DNA of 64,000 nucleotides from Apoderus coryli (GCA_911728435.2 OU452207.1:15711682-15775681); one strand, 5' to 3'; numbered from the stretch's first letter, positions 42,901-52,398 are shown. A program made the numbers and translations. Notes: generated from the letters alone by a model not told the origin.

Positions 42901-44313
42901 AATTTGAGAATTATATGTTCCCGAAAATGCTACAACAGCATCTTGTTTGGTCATTTGTTCTGAACTTGCATAAACCCTGTTTGATTTATTATATACACCT
43001 ACAAGTGCATTGCTTTGAGAAAACCCTTGATTTGTAGTTTGTCGTGAATTATCTTCCCGGTCATTATTTCTAGCCTGAGTGTTCCCGTTTTGACCCGGGG
43101 ATAATCTTTCGCTAGTTACCCATTCCTCATGTAATAAAACATGATATCTTCTGTTGCAAGCATTGCATCGTTTAGCCTTACACTGGTTGACAGTGTGTGT
43201 TTTCCCGAAGCACATATAACATAAACGATTATTTTGCACAAACTGACGTTTCTCTGTTATATTTAAACCCATAAATTTGAAACATTTAACAATATCATGT
43301 CCTTCACGATGACAAAAAATGCATTTTAGTTTATGTTCATTAGATCCTTGCCCTTGAGCTACCAGAGAAGTTTTATTATGTTTTTCCTTTACCCCTGATT
43401 GATAACCAGCCTTACTGGTATCACTCTCTATATTTTCCAAAGCTACACAACGTTTTTCCAAAAACCCAAGAAAGTCGTCAACTGTTGGCAACATTGCCGA
43501 AGCCGCGGAAACATCCTTTTCTAACTGGTAAGCCTTGTGTGTTTGATAATCCAATTTTTGAGTAAAAAGATACACTAAAAGCACATCCCACTCCTTAACC
43601 GGCAATTTAAGAGCTTTTAAGGAATTTAAATGTCTAATATGTGTTAAAAATAGCCTCAATTGTTTACCTGTACCTTTTGTCATAGGAGGAGTGTCAAGCA
43701 CACCCTTTAAATGAGCATTTATTACAATTAATTTATTATCAAATCTTTTTTTTAATAAATCGAGGGCATTTACATAATTATCATTTGTTAATGGCAAATC
43801 ATTAATTATATTAGAAGCCTCTCCAGACAAAGCTCCCTTGAGATAAAGAAATTTTTGAACATTATCTAATGCTGAATTATTATCAATAGCTGTAAAGAGA
43901 TCAAAGAATGTTCGCCAATCCTCTATTTTACCTGAAAAAGAAGGTGTATTCAAATTTGGTAATTTATTAGTGTTGTTATGAACATGAGGTGCAATACTAT
44001 TTTGAGAAGACTGTTGCAAATTTGAATTTATTTCATTATTAAGTTGCAAATCGCTAAATTTTTTAATAACACCTTTTATTTTTGACCATACTGATAAATA
44101 CTTTTCTTCAATTCCATCCCTATCGCCACTCTCATCTACATCTATAGCTTCAATTTGCATTTGTAAATTACAATATTCCTCGTATTTACGTTGTAAAAAA
44201 CATTCTCTAGTAATAAACTCATTTACATCTAAATTCACATTATTTATAACAAATGTTTCTAACTTAGTAATTGAGGTTTTCACAACAGCTCTTTGTTTTT
44301 TAAGAACTTCCAT
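39949..44313 (-). CDS. BEL-3 gag-pol polyprotein (1454 codons, frameshifted in integrase)
   Basis: Long uninterrupted BEL/Pao polyprotein from the ATG at 44313. Approximate order: gag with LNTPSFSGKIEDWRTFFDLF (about residue 120), zinc-finger group CIFCHREGHDIVKC / CYMCFGKTHTVNQC / CNACNRRYHVLLH (about 330-400), protease ALLDSGSQNNFIS (about 500), RT with KLRVVFDGSCK, TDIKKMYRMI and the catalytic YVDDILCGA (about 950), RNase H with GFSDASLLAYGACIY and LWTDSKIVLCWL (about 1120-1200), DNPADIISRG, then the integrase zinc region HIKLGHAGPQGVL and FWPIHG. It ends at 39949 by a frameshift; the true frame continues at 39985. It is the best-preserved LTR-element ORF in the window, so this copy is young, but its integrase is broken by the frameshift, element C and a truncation. 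Confidence 0.92.
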   Translation of the reverse strand: MEVLKKQRAVVKTSITKLETFVINNVNLDVNEFITRECFLQRKYEEYCNLQMQIEAIDVDESGDRDGIEEKYLSVWSKIKGVIKKFSDLQLNNEINSNLQQSSQNSIAPHVHNNTNKLPNLNTPSFSGKIEDWRTFFDLFTAIDNNSALDNVQKFLYLKGALSGEASNIINDLPLTNDNYVNALDLLKKRFDNKLIVINAHLKGVLDTPPMTKGTGKQLRLFLTHIRHLNSLKALKLPVKEWDVLLVYLFTQKLDYQTHKAYQLEKDVSAASAMLPTVDDFLGFLEKRCVALENIESDTSKAGYQSGVKEKHNKTSLVAQGQGSNEHKLKCIFCHREGHDIVKCFKFMGLNITEKRQFVQNNRLCYMCFGKTHTVNQCKAKRCNACNRRYHVLLHEEWVTSERLSPGQNGNTQARNNDREDNSRQTTNQGFSQSNALVGVYNKSNRVYASSEQMTKQDAVVAFSGTYNSQILLATAQVNLITYEGIKVQARALLDSGSQNNFISSSLFQKLRGTKIYDTNISIGGIGNTISRVDKTVNLILESQNNLFKMETRCAILDTITAKMPQILVDANKISIPNGLKLADPKYYVPSEIDMLLSIDCYFSIILPDIIRLGPGLPVLQNTLLGWIVGGQAPTSANKNMDSSVFEVTKYSCVNTSLFCQSDVGDLNEIIPKFWQMEEINNKRVLSFEDKLCEQQFMKSCIRYNDGRFQVDLPMRNSNDHLRLGDSITAAVQRFRSLENRFARNPRLFSQYKDFIDEYVRLGHGKVIESKVDDRCNKHRVFLPHHCVIREEAVSTKLRVVFDGSCKTSSGLSLNDIMLKGFPVQPELFEILCRFRTFIYVLVTDIKKMYRMIQINPNQRFLQNILWRDNPENLLQIIEVQTVTYGTNSAPFLATRCLNQLAKEESLNYPLASRAVLEQCYVDDILCGANTMSEAIELRDQLIKLLGSGRFVLHKWCSNNPHLIESVETSNHKDTKVDICDEGSSSKVLGIVWLPHHDVFKVTLPAVDQCDQHGVTNITKRMVLSKVAQIFDPMGYIGPIVVKAKIIMQEIWVSKVGWDEELPSTILQKWKEFFGDLQKLCDLQIRRCLFDNKEVIEIQIHGFSDASLLAYGACIYIRATYSDKSVTCNLLCSKSRIAPLKTVSLPRLELCGVVLLSRLVHKVVSALDLRNSKVYLWTDSKIVLCWLNSAPNRWTTFEANRVSEVQELTLNYEWNHVRSQDNPADIISRGSTVSDILSKVIWWHGPTFLLDYNINYSKFTISHDQKLPEQRNVVLTQVVIDSVIDWKRFSKFSKLQCTVAYCLRFSHKNKISGPLRLSEMKDSTEKIVWLIQQECFSSEIKILKSQVEHDTQAVSSNSLVNHLNLFLDNKGIVRVNGRLSKLDIDYNKKFPILLPAKNHVVRLLIKLEHIKLGHAGPQGVLANLRLKFWPIHGMREVKSAIKNCLSVSDLERKL

Positions 44314-44786
44314 AGTTTATAACTGCTCCAACTACGTATGAATATGAATTAATTTTACTAAAGACTAAACCAAAAACTTAATTAACTTAATAAATCAACA
44401 CTTTTTAAAAAACCTTAACTATAATCCTGCCCTGTATTACGTAATACCTAACGAAATAAAATATTATGTAGGTACCTATCCTGGTGGACCCAAACAATGA
44501 AAATTTAATAATTTTACAAAATAAATATTTATCTTTACCCCAATCTATCAAATAAACATATTTTCAAATGAAAACACTAATAGTTTTTACCACTCAATTC
44601 CAGTTGTTTCTTCTTGTTAGAAGTATTACTCTTCAAAATAATTAAATATCTGACCTGCTTTTATCCTGTTACTCGACTTCTTTTTCTTACAGTAACCACT
44701 TTACGTGTGACGTGAAAATTCAAATTTTCAAACACATTTTTTTTTTCAGTCAATTTTCCAAATATCCGGCTCGTTTGGACCAAAAT
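44314..44786 (-). other. BEL-3 leader with primer binding site
   Basis: Untranslated region between LTR and gag. On the minus strand, TGGTCCAAACGAGCCGGAT follows 2 bases after the LTR end (about 44764-44784) and resembles the primer binding site usual in BEL elements. Confidence 0.6.
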
Positions 44787-45060
44787 GTTACCAACCAAAT
44801 AATACTCGAAGGACCGTAATTAATCTGAGAAAGGCGTTTTTTTAATAACTTCAAAAAGCACAAAAATTTCAACTAAATTTAAAAAACCGCGTACAGAATA
44901 ACATGTTGTACTGAGACAGAAATAAATTGGCAAATAATAATAAATAATTGTAGTAACGACTAAAGAATGTTTTTGCTAAGCCTACTAATCTGCATTCAGT
45001 CAGTGCCAAACTATAGCGATTCTTCTTGGAGAAGTTTAAATAACAGCTAAAAATACTGAA
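44787..45060 (-). repeat. BEL-3 5' LTR (outer end uncertain)
   Basis: The LTR ends on the minus strand with TTGGTAACA next to the primer site. Its start could not be located because the 3' LTR is lost, so the right limit given is a guess. Confidence 0.4.
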
Positions 45061-45369
45061 ATCTTGTTTACACCATTACGTGTAATATACCACCTATTTT
45101 TGAATTGAAAATGGCTTTAAATTTAACAATAAACAATCCAGGAATGGAATTAAAAAAACTAAGTTGATGATGGTTTTTCAAAAACGAAACGTCGTAGTGA
45201 AAATTCATAAAAGCTTATCTTATTATCCTCAAAAAGTAAAGATGAGAAAGTGCTTTTATTTTTTTTATATCTGTAAAAATAACGTCACAAATAAATAAAA
45301 ACGAAAATTGCAAAAAATAGTTTTTGCAAAAATTCTCGAAAACGGCTAAAGTTACTTTTGAAAACACCA
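45061..45369. other. Unassigned stretch
   Basis: AT-rich, with a TTCTCGAAAACGGCTAAA-type phrase common in insect repeats. No gene is seen. Confidence 0.35.
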
Positions 45370-45998
45370 TTTAAAAGGTGTTTAAATTGTACAACATTTC
45401 TCTAATTTAACAGACATTGTAACTCCTACCGTTTCTAAGATTTGTTTTATATGACGCATTATTTTGATTCCAAATATCTTACATGGAAACAAAATAGTGC
45501 CGCACATGAAACGAAATGTATATTGGAATCAAAATAGTGTGCCGTATCAAACGACGTGTATACTCTCTCAATATACATTTTGTTTTATATGACGTATTAT
45601 TTTGATTCCAAATATCTTACATGGAAACAAAATAGTGCCGCACATGAAACGAAATGTATATTGGAATCAAAATAGTGTGCCGTATCAAACGACATGTATA
45701 CTCTCTCAATATACATTTCGTTTTATATGACGCATTATTTTGATTCCAAATAACTTACATGGAACCAAAATAATGCCGCACATGAAACGAAATGTATATT
45801 GGAATCAAAATAGTGTGCCGTATCAAACGACATGTATACTCTCTCAATATACATTTTGTTTTATATGACGTATTATTTTGATTCCAAATATCTTACATGG
45901 AAATAAAATAGTGCCGCACATGAAACGATTTAAAAGGTGTTTAAATTATACAACATTTCTCTAATTTAACAGATATTGTAACTCCTACCGTTTCCAAG
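45370..45998. repeat. 138-bp satellite array flanked by 70-bp direct repeats
   Basis: About 3.5 units of roughly 138 bp start near 45445. Each unit contains ATTTTGATTCCAAATA and its inverse TATTGGAATCAAAAT, so each can fold. The array is bounded on both sides by the same AAAGGTGTTTAAATT...CCTACCGTTTC sequence (45373-45440 and 45929-45998), as if it grew inside a single repeat copy. An isolated, diverged unit lies at 46620-46735. Confidence 0.85.
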
Positions 45999-46815
45999 AC
46001 TCCAATGCTATCCCATTCTTATCTTGGACACCCTGTATAGTATTTTTTGTTTATTGCACTATTAAAAAATCATTTACCCATGAAAAATCTACATTTTCTA
46101 AGTTGTGGAAAGTGGAACTGTCAGCTTCATTTTCTGTAGAAAATGTATTGAGCATACTTGTACTGTCAGGTACAATCCTAATATTTTGCTTCACAGTTAT
46201 CTAAAACAAATATTATGCGATAAGTGTGTAAAATGTACCTCAATTTCTTACAAGTTCCGGTTTTCTGTCATCTCTTTCGTAATCACTTTTTAATCCGGAA
46301 GGTAGCGTTACGTTGCAAAGCAAGTTACGTTTATCCTTAGATCTCCAAAAACATCCGTATTTCTACAAACAAGAATGTAAATTTTAAGAATTTAAGTCAT
46401 AATTTTAAATACAAACTAAATATAATGTAACAAATCATTGATAATACTTACGTCGTCATTATTACGCTGGTCTTTTTCAGTCATATTTTTTTTCCACTGA
46501 TATCACAAAAGTATTACGAAAGCAAATATTTTTGGTGCATACTCTAAGAAAGTAACAGAACGTTTGAGGATTTGATGCTTGCAATGCAACCTGTAAATCC
46601 CCTAAATTTTTAGTACGGCCATAAATGGAATCAAAATAGTGCAGCACATGAAACAAAATATATATTAGAATCAAAATAGTGTGCCGTCTCAAACGACATG
46701 TATATTATTTCAATATACATTGACATACGTCAAATTGTTGTTGTAAATCAAAAGTAGGGGGAGATCGAACTTCGGCTAATCCCTTCTACTTGTGTGACAA
46801 ACAAAAACAATAAAC
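45999..46815. other. Repeat-flank region with one stray satellite unit
   Basis: Includes GGACACCCTGTATAG (about 46017-46031), a motif seen at the ends of many insect DNA elements, and a lone copy of the 138-bp unit at 46620-46735. No gene is recognised. Confidence 0.4.
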
Positions 46816-46817
46816 AC

Positions 46818-47935
46818 TTAATTGCTCGACAACACGTGGTTCTTAAACTCCTCAAACGTATAAAAAACCCCCGAGAAAAGCAACATTTAAACTACTAAAT
46901 TGATTTAATGTGGCTAGGCAAAATATTATACAGCGAGCCACCCACATAAATCGGAGATCTCTTATATAGTTTCAGAGTATGCCTTCTGTGCAAGATGTTA
47001 TTTCCTCCTCTGGTATTATCGTTGTGCTGATCACTATTTCCCGGCAATCCTGCTTTAACCCTAAATAGGGACGATAAACTTCTATAAATAAATAGTGAAG
47101 GAACTGTTAAGAGTTTTTTGGTTTTAAAAACCTCCCTACAAGAATGGCGATATGGAATGTCAAAAATCAATCGGACAATTCTCTTTTGGGCAACGAAAAC
47201 CCTATTGATATCCTGAGACTGTCCCCAAATAACCAGGTTGTAGGACAGAACTCATTGAACAGAACTGTAGTAAATACTCAAAATCTCGCGAAGGCTAAGG
47301 GAAGCTTTTAATGAAAGAATAAGGAAAAAAGATTTGTTGAGCTTAGCGCATACCGTCTCAACATGGGCCTTAAAATTAAGGTGCTTATCCATCCTAACAC
47401 CAAGAAAACTGACGCAATCATTAAGGGGGACATTGTGACCATCAAGGTGAAATAAAAAGTCAGAGGTGTCTCTGTACCGGCTATGAAATTCAATTACTTG
47501 AGTCTTCATCGAGTTAATCATCAATTTGTTCGCAGCACACCATGTAGACATCTGTCTGAAGCACTCCAGCACCCTCCTCCGCACTATTTGTGGATCAACA
47601 TCAGCAATATCCGCTGTGGTGTCATCGGCATATAAAAAGATTTTAGCACTACTGACATGTTCCGGAAGATCGTTATTGTATAGGGAAAAAATTAAGGGCC
47701 TCAATATACTCCCCTGCGGAGTACCCAAGGTAAGTCCAAACTCATCCGAAACGCTGCCTCTGCTCATCACTGCAAATGTTCTCAAAAACGATCGGAAAAA
47801 CTTGGTAATACTACCTCTAATACCAATGGAATTAAGTTTATCCGACACAAAAGAAGGGTCAACCGTATCAAAAGCACGAGCAAGGTCAAAAAAAACCAAA
47901 AACAATAGAATCATTAAAGCTACAGACGCCACCAC
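46818..47935 (-). pseudogene. Non-LTR element D reverse transcriptase, 5'-truncated
   Basis: Minus-strand RT fragment beginning just before FFDLARAFDTVD, then GIRGSITKFFRSFL, LGTPQGSILRPLIFSLYNND, the catalytic IFLYADDTTADIA, and STWCAANKLMINSMKT. Frameshifts near 47250 and 46895 break the end. The C-terminal block ...YRHSCREVF, VGGSLYNILP is followed in another frame by VFYTFEEFKNHVLSSN with a stop at 46818. It belongs to the Jockey/CR1-like group. The N-terminal half of RT and the endonuclease are missing. Confidence 0.82.
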
Positions 47936-47939
47936 TTTT

Positions 47940-48655
47940 AATCAAACATTAAGGTTATCATACAACAATTCGTTTTTATAGATAATAAATAATAAAGACA
48001 CTAAAATCATGGACACTACAAATAACATATAACTTCACTCAATACCATAACAGAATCCATTCCTCACCACACATCAATTCGTCTCGATTACTCTACTCAA
48101 AACAAAAAATATATTATAACCGTTCATCGATACAATAATAAAAATGAATAACTCTTAGAACTTATGAAATTCATTCACTAAATAAATTACACATAAAACA
48201 ACCGATCATCCACTCACCTCACTTAACTTACTCACCTCACCTCAAACACCGAATGTGTAGCTTTGACTGAGACCTTTATACTTAAGTAACTGTCTTCATA
48301 CTCGCCACTCGACATTTTGTCCCATTTCAGTTGTAAATCTTCAAACAGCCATACCGTTGTTGTGGGCTTTTACCAGATCGTTATACTTTTATTTAATTGA
48401 ATTTAAAATGAGAAAAAGAAGAAAACACAAAACAAAAATAATTGACAAATTTTCCACTATTTAACTATAATTTATTAATTTACCCAACGTAATTTAATTC
48501 CAATAAAATGGTAAGATTCCTACACGTATAATAATATAATACACTGTATCCTAAATAAGTAATTGCTTTACAGATGTGTATAGACGTTTAAATCAATGTA
48601 AAACTCTCTCTTAACATTTGTATGAAATACGACCCTCACATCTGACAATACTGTA
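47940..48655. other. Unassigned AT-rich stretch
   Basis: No domain is seen on either strand. It lies between the 5' truncation point of element D and the PLE tail. Confidence 0.4.
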
Positions 48656-48659
48656 TAAG

Positions 48660-48785
48660 GTTCCTTAAGCCACTGATGATGCACGTGTAGTCCGAAACAT
48701 GTCTAGCAGATAAAACAAGGTTTTAACGTATATATATATATATAGATGATTTTGTGGAGTAGACGTCGTTTTATTCAAATTATAA
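48660..48785 (+). mobile_element. PLE tail fragment with hammerhead
   Basis: Contains the hammerhead at 48669-48707, a short (TA)n stretch and TTTTGTGGAGTAGACGTCGT (about 48750-48771), shared with the PLE-B terminus. It ends inside a protease-linked relic read on the other strand. Confidence 0.6.
48669..48707 (+). ncRNA. Hammerhead ribozyme motif
   Basis: GCCA, CUGAUGA, a weak stem II, GAA, ACAUGU, cleavage after GUC, UAGC. Stem I is 4 positions with one mismatch. The core is intact, but stem II shows little pairing (CAC/GUG internal), so folding is doubtful. Confidence 0.5.
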
Positions 48786-48792
48786 TAAAATT

Positions 48793-48968
48793 TATTTGAG
48801 CCTTCCTCAATATTTGGAATACTGTTATATGAATGAAATCCTAATAAAGCTACACCCTAATTGTTTTCACAATCCAGAAAAATTGGATTAACAAAATCAA
48901 TTGATAGCACTGACGTGCGATCTTTCAACGTGAAGATCGTTGACATAACTGACGTGTCTGATGAATAT
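48793..48968 (-). pseudogene. Second gene remnant downstream of the adenain-like protease
   Basis: Right after the protease stop, the minus strand reads MSTIFTLKDRTSVLSIDF, then GVALLGFHSYNSIPNIEEG, broken by one stop. I recognise this opening as that of a protein commonly found next to the protease in arthropod Polinton/adintovirus-type loci, but its function is unknown to me. It is cut off by the PLE tail at about 48790. Confidence 0.45.
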
Positions 48969-49304
48969 TTAGCAGCTTTTATAGAGAAATTCTAAGCATA
49001 GACTTCCACAATTATTTTCAGCATATGATTGATCACTATCGTTGTTATAGTGAATTTTAACACTTCCAAAATACTTTACTAGTTCCTTCGGAGGCTTGAA
49101 GGAACCGAAACTGTCATAATATTCAACTATATTTTTATTTTTTACATATGCTACCCAATGAGTACCAGGATTTTTAATGCTATCTAAATTAACAATTGTA
49201 GTTTGTTTTTTGGATGTATTGGTAATGTATCCCTCATAAATACACCACGAAAATGTTCAAGTTTGAATTGTTTAGCATATTTTCATAAATCTGTATCATA
49301 TAAT
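48969..49304 (-). pseudogene. Adenain-like cysteine protease relic (Polinton/adintovirus type)
   Basis: About 110 codons on the minus strand, with a stop near the start and a frameshift near 49205. Motifs: LEHFRGVFMRDTLP, then NPGTHWVAYVKN (catalytic His), VEYYDSFGSFKPPKEL (catalytic Asp) and ENNCGSLCLEFLY (catalytic Cys). These order and spacing features match the adenovirus-type maturation protease encoded by Polinton/Maverick elements and related adintoviruses. It is a dead copy of a gene from an integrated virus-like element; no capsid, polymerase or integrase genes are seen nearby. The stop is at 48969-48971. Confidence 0.65.
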
Positions 49305-49329
49305 GCTTTATTGGAAGTTTTTTGGCTGT

Positions 49330-49560
49330 TGTTTCTTCAAATACAATCCAAATCCAAAGGGAGGACTCGGCATTCTAATACGATCTTTCTATAATTACAA
49401 CCTTTTGGACATAGACTGCACCCTGTTGCCCCAAAACCTGCAAGTCATGGGCATAAAAATACCGAGTATTAACCTAAATGTATGCAATGTTTTTGTATCT
49501 CCGGATATTGAAATTAGTAACGAAATGTGGAACGGGATTGTTTTAAAAATAACAATATTT
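49330..49560 (+). pseudogene. Non-LTR endonuclease fragment
   Basis: Plus-strand fragment reading GGLGILIRSFYNYNLLDID, LQVMGIKI, LNVCNVFVSPDIEISNEMW. This resembles the middle of the apurinic-type endonuclease of a non-LTR element (GG-GILI...V-V--VY-PP pattern). No catalytic residue is included and it is only about 75 codons. Confidence 0.45.
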
Positions 49561-49639
49561 GCGACGTACATAATTTTGCGTGTTTATACTACAAAGTCTT
49601 GCTCGTGTCTGCCTCTTCTTCGCGGCAGCTGCAGGTTAT

Positions 49640-49806
49640 AAAGAGCTGGGGATAAAAAATATATACAAAAAATATAAAGTAAACTCGGTGGCGTAACATA
49701 CCGCCGGCCTTGAAATCAAGGATTTCAAAAAAATGTTCAAAATACAAAAAAAAAAATAAATAAGTACATTCTCAAAAGTTAACAAAATATAACATATAAC
49801 AACACA
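49640..49806 (-). other. BEL-4 3' LTR start and tail
   Basis: On the minus strand a purine-rich GGCCGGCGGTA precedes TGTTACGCCACCGAG at 49698, which fits a polypurine tract and LTR start for BEL-4. Confidence 0.5.
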
Positions 49807-50300
49807 TTACAAATTAGTTAAACAAAATAAGTCTAATAAAGAAACAGTCATATATCTGATGGGAAGAACACACAACTTATTCACGGGACGTTTCATACAG
49901 GTACCGTCACTAAAACGCAATGTAACCACTCGGACAGTAAGGTCTTTACCAGGGTGAATTTCACACATTCTCGCAGTCTTCCGTTTTAATGGTGGCAACC
50001 TGTCTTCTTTTACCACAACTAAATCGTCAATCGTGATTAGTGATGATACATTTTCACGCCATTTTACTCTCTGTTGCAACTCGGTGACATATTCACGATT
50101 CCATCGTTTCCAATACGACTGGACTAACTGTTGGAGTTTCTTGTAGTGGGTTAGGCGATTTTCGGGCACTTCTAATAGGCACTGTTGAGGGATTGAGGTT
50201 AAAGGTTTACCTATCAGGAAATGCGCGGGGGCAAGAGGATCAAAATCGGTTGGGTTACTTGATAAAGGGGATATCGGTCGCGAATTTAATATTGCTTCGA
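49807..50300 (-). pseudogene. BEL-4 integrase C-terminus
   Basis: Minus strand: after a TAA stop (about 50302) in frame, IEAILNSRPISPLSSNPTDF, PAHFLIGKPLTSIP, ENRLTHYKKLQQLV, YWKRWNREYVTELQQRVKW, LVVVKEDRLPPLK, RPVNKLCVLPI, stop at 49807. The frame matches the upstream integrase, so the TAA is a nonsense change. Confidence 0.82.
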
Positions 50301-50935
50301 TTTAACTAAGGATAGTTTGGAAATCTTCAAAATTTAATACAACATTACCCAGTGTTCGTTTCAAGTGATACTTTGTCAAACGGACACCAGATTCCCATAA
50401 ACCTCCGAAATGGGGGGACAGTGGTGGTATGAAATGCCACTGGACTTCTTCCTTTAAAAGGCTAGAGGAAAATTTGGGACTTTCACTATCTAAAAATTTC
50501 TTTATTTCGGAATTTGCGCCAATAAACGTGGTCGCATTGCCTCTTTGCGACACAAATCTTTTGAAATATGCATGAAATGCCTCACTCGTTAAATCGGATA
50601 CGATTTCTAAATTTATAGCCTTAGCAAACATATAAGCAAATCCAAGATTTTAATATCTTGGCATTACGTGTTTTACGGTTTTTTAGTTGAAATGGTACGG
50701 TATCATCACAGCCAGTATAAGTGAACGGTAAGGACATGGTAACCCGCTCCTTTTGGAGATTCCCCATTAAATATTGACAAGGTCTAGGCTTGTTTCTAAA
50801 ACAAACAACGCATTCGTGAACTATTTGTTTAGCTAAACTGCGACCACAAGTAGGCCAAAATTTTGTTCTCACAGAATAAAGAAGTTGTTGAAGCCCGCAA
50901 TGTAATAAACGTTTGTGCTCGGCAGTCATGATCAA
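50301..50935 (-). pseudogene. BEL-4 integrase zinc finger and core
   Basis: HKRLLHCGLQQLLYSVRTKF, FWPTCGR and CVVCFRNKPRPCQYLMG (zinc region), then after a frameshift near 50690 KILKSWICLYVC and AKAINLEIVSDLTSEAF. Around RFVSQRGNATTFIGANSE about ten residues, including the catalytic Asp of the usual SDN motif, are missing. The Glu is kept in PLSPHFGGLWESGV. A frame change occurs near 50625. The missing Asp means this integrase could not work even if the frame were open. Confidence 0.8.
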
Positions 50936-51204
50936 TTTTGTTAAAGTATGTTTGTGCTTAAGAACAATTGGGTGCTGTGAATCTGGGACGTTAGCTAACT
51001 GTACTAACCTACTTTAATGAGATTGCCTTACAAAAAAGGATTAAGAGATTTTAAACAATTGGATTTCGCTATTTTAGTTTTATTCTTTAAATTGTGAAAT
51101 TCTAAAGGATAAGAGTTCATCTGAGCAAGTGATATAAGCTTTAAAAATATTCATTAATCTCTACTATAGTCAAACGTCCAGTTCTTTTAAGCTTGTTACG
51201 CGTA

Positions 51205-51522
51205 TTAAAAATAAATCGTTGCATGTATGCCCAAAACAATTTTTAATTTCGTTAAACTAGAGTACCGAGAAAATATATCAAAATCGGTTAGAATATTCAT
51301 ATGAGAAAGTGAAACTCTTTGTTCTATTAAACTATCAGGTGTGGACTGTAAACTTAGAGGTATGAGGGTAGGCCAATCAGCTGAGTCTGATAATAGCCAA
51401 CTGGGACCTTCCCACCATAATTTGTTATTTCGCAAAACGAAAGCAGAACAACCACGGCTTACTATATCCGCAGGATTGCCCTTAGAACCTATGTGATACC
51501 ATTGATCCACGCTAGAGATACT
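51205..51522 (-). pseudogene. BEL-4 RNase H C-terminal segment
   Basis: Reads WYHIGSKGNPADIVSRGCSA, LWWEGPSWLL, then a spacer and SRYSSLTKLKIVLG before frame loss near 51205. This is the BEL-typical link between RNase H and integrase. Upstream RT and RNase H sequence is absent: at about 51523 it meets the end of a Gypsy fragment. Confidence 0.75.
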
Positions 51523-51524
51523 AC

Positions 51525-51905
51525 ATTTCCGTTAAGCTGAAACTAAACGGTGAATCGAACTGGGCATCGTCGTTCTCTTGGTGGGTTTCTTCTTTATATA
51601 GTTGAAGGTTCGTCAGTCGTCGATTGTTGACTCGTACTAGGTTGTGGTGATGCAGTCACATTTTATCACTATCTGGAACGATCATGTGTGACGGTACCTC
51701 TATATGTTCTGATGTACTTGTTCCTATGTTATCATTTTCCGCTCTAGGTCGAGGCTGATCACCGTGTTTTCTTTTTGGGGTACCATTAACGTCTACTACA
51801 TAAGAGTATGGACTTTTTCAAAATAGTTCCGGGCATGGAACCTTTTCCTAGAGGATTGTTTACCCATACTGGCTGGTTTAATTCGTAAGATATGGTTTTC
51901 GTATT
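51525..51905 (-). pseudogene. Gypsy-like integrase C-terminus and LTR start
   Basis: Minus strand: SYELNQPVWVNNPLGKGSMP, GTILKK, then in the next frame SYVVDVNGTPKRKHGDQPRP and an acidic tail. The V-V-NG-KRKHGDQ pattern is usual at the end of Gypsy-type pol. A TGTAGTATCTCTAG word after the tail (about 51525-51538) may be the first bases of its LTR. Two frame breaks are present. Confidence 0.55.
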
Positions 51906-52139
51906 CTTGTAATATAATAAAATAATAATCAAATAAAATTTTATTTACAATGCACGTCAGTTCATCAAATCAGCGTTTAAATTTAAACTAAAAACCGGTA
52001 ACTTTTAGGCTATAAAACGGAATTGTTGGTGTTTATAACTCACTAAGTCACATAAAAAAAAACAAAATTCATTGTCACTTAGTGCGTTGACGCATTAAAT
52101 AAAAGGGCTTAAAATAACTTAATGAGTAATTCATTTACC
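51906..52139. other. Unassigned AT-rich stretch
   Basis: Short A/T runs only; no gene or clear repeat unit is seen. Confidence 0.4.
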
Positions 52140-52313
52140 ACTTTTCTGTTACTTAATGCAGAAGTTCATACCTGGTGCAGCAACCAAACACACTGGAAAA
52201 CTGCTATCGTTAAGCAGGAGTTAGATGCGAGTAACTATGGGACTCCTTACTGGGCATTGCACCTTGAGAGAACACCTAAATAAGATGGGGCTGTATAATG
52301 GGGACCTACAATG
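52140..52313 (+). pseudogene. Non-LTR RNase H-region fragment left of Copia-2
   Basis: The plus strand reads LLTGHCTLREHLNKMGLYNG up to 52309, the conserved TGH...L...LYNGD segment after RNase H in Jockey/R1-like elements. A second copy of the same family on the opposite strand at 62613-62843 continues with CRLCNGAVETVYHVICEY. Sequence right of Copia-2 (56623-56700) matches the 3' region of that copy (62460-62580), so Copia-2 lies within one such element. Confidence 0.7.
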
Positions 52314-52398
52314 AAGTATTGTCATTATAAATAGTTATTTCTTCTAATTTAATAAAATAGTTATTCATTATTTAAATAATATATCTCATTATTTAACA
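52314..52398 (+). repeat. Copia-2 5' LTR, truncated to 85 bp
   Basis: Identical in reading to the last 85 bp of the 3' LTR (56538-56622) and ends ATTTAACA. The first 108 bp or so of the LTR, together with some host sequence, are missing. Confidence 0.85.
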
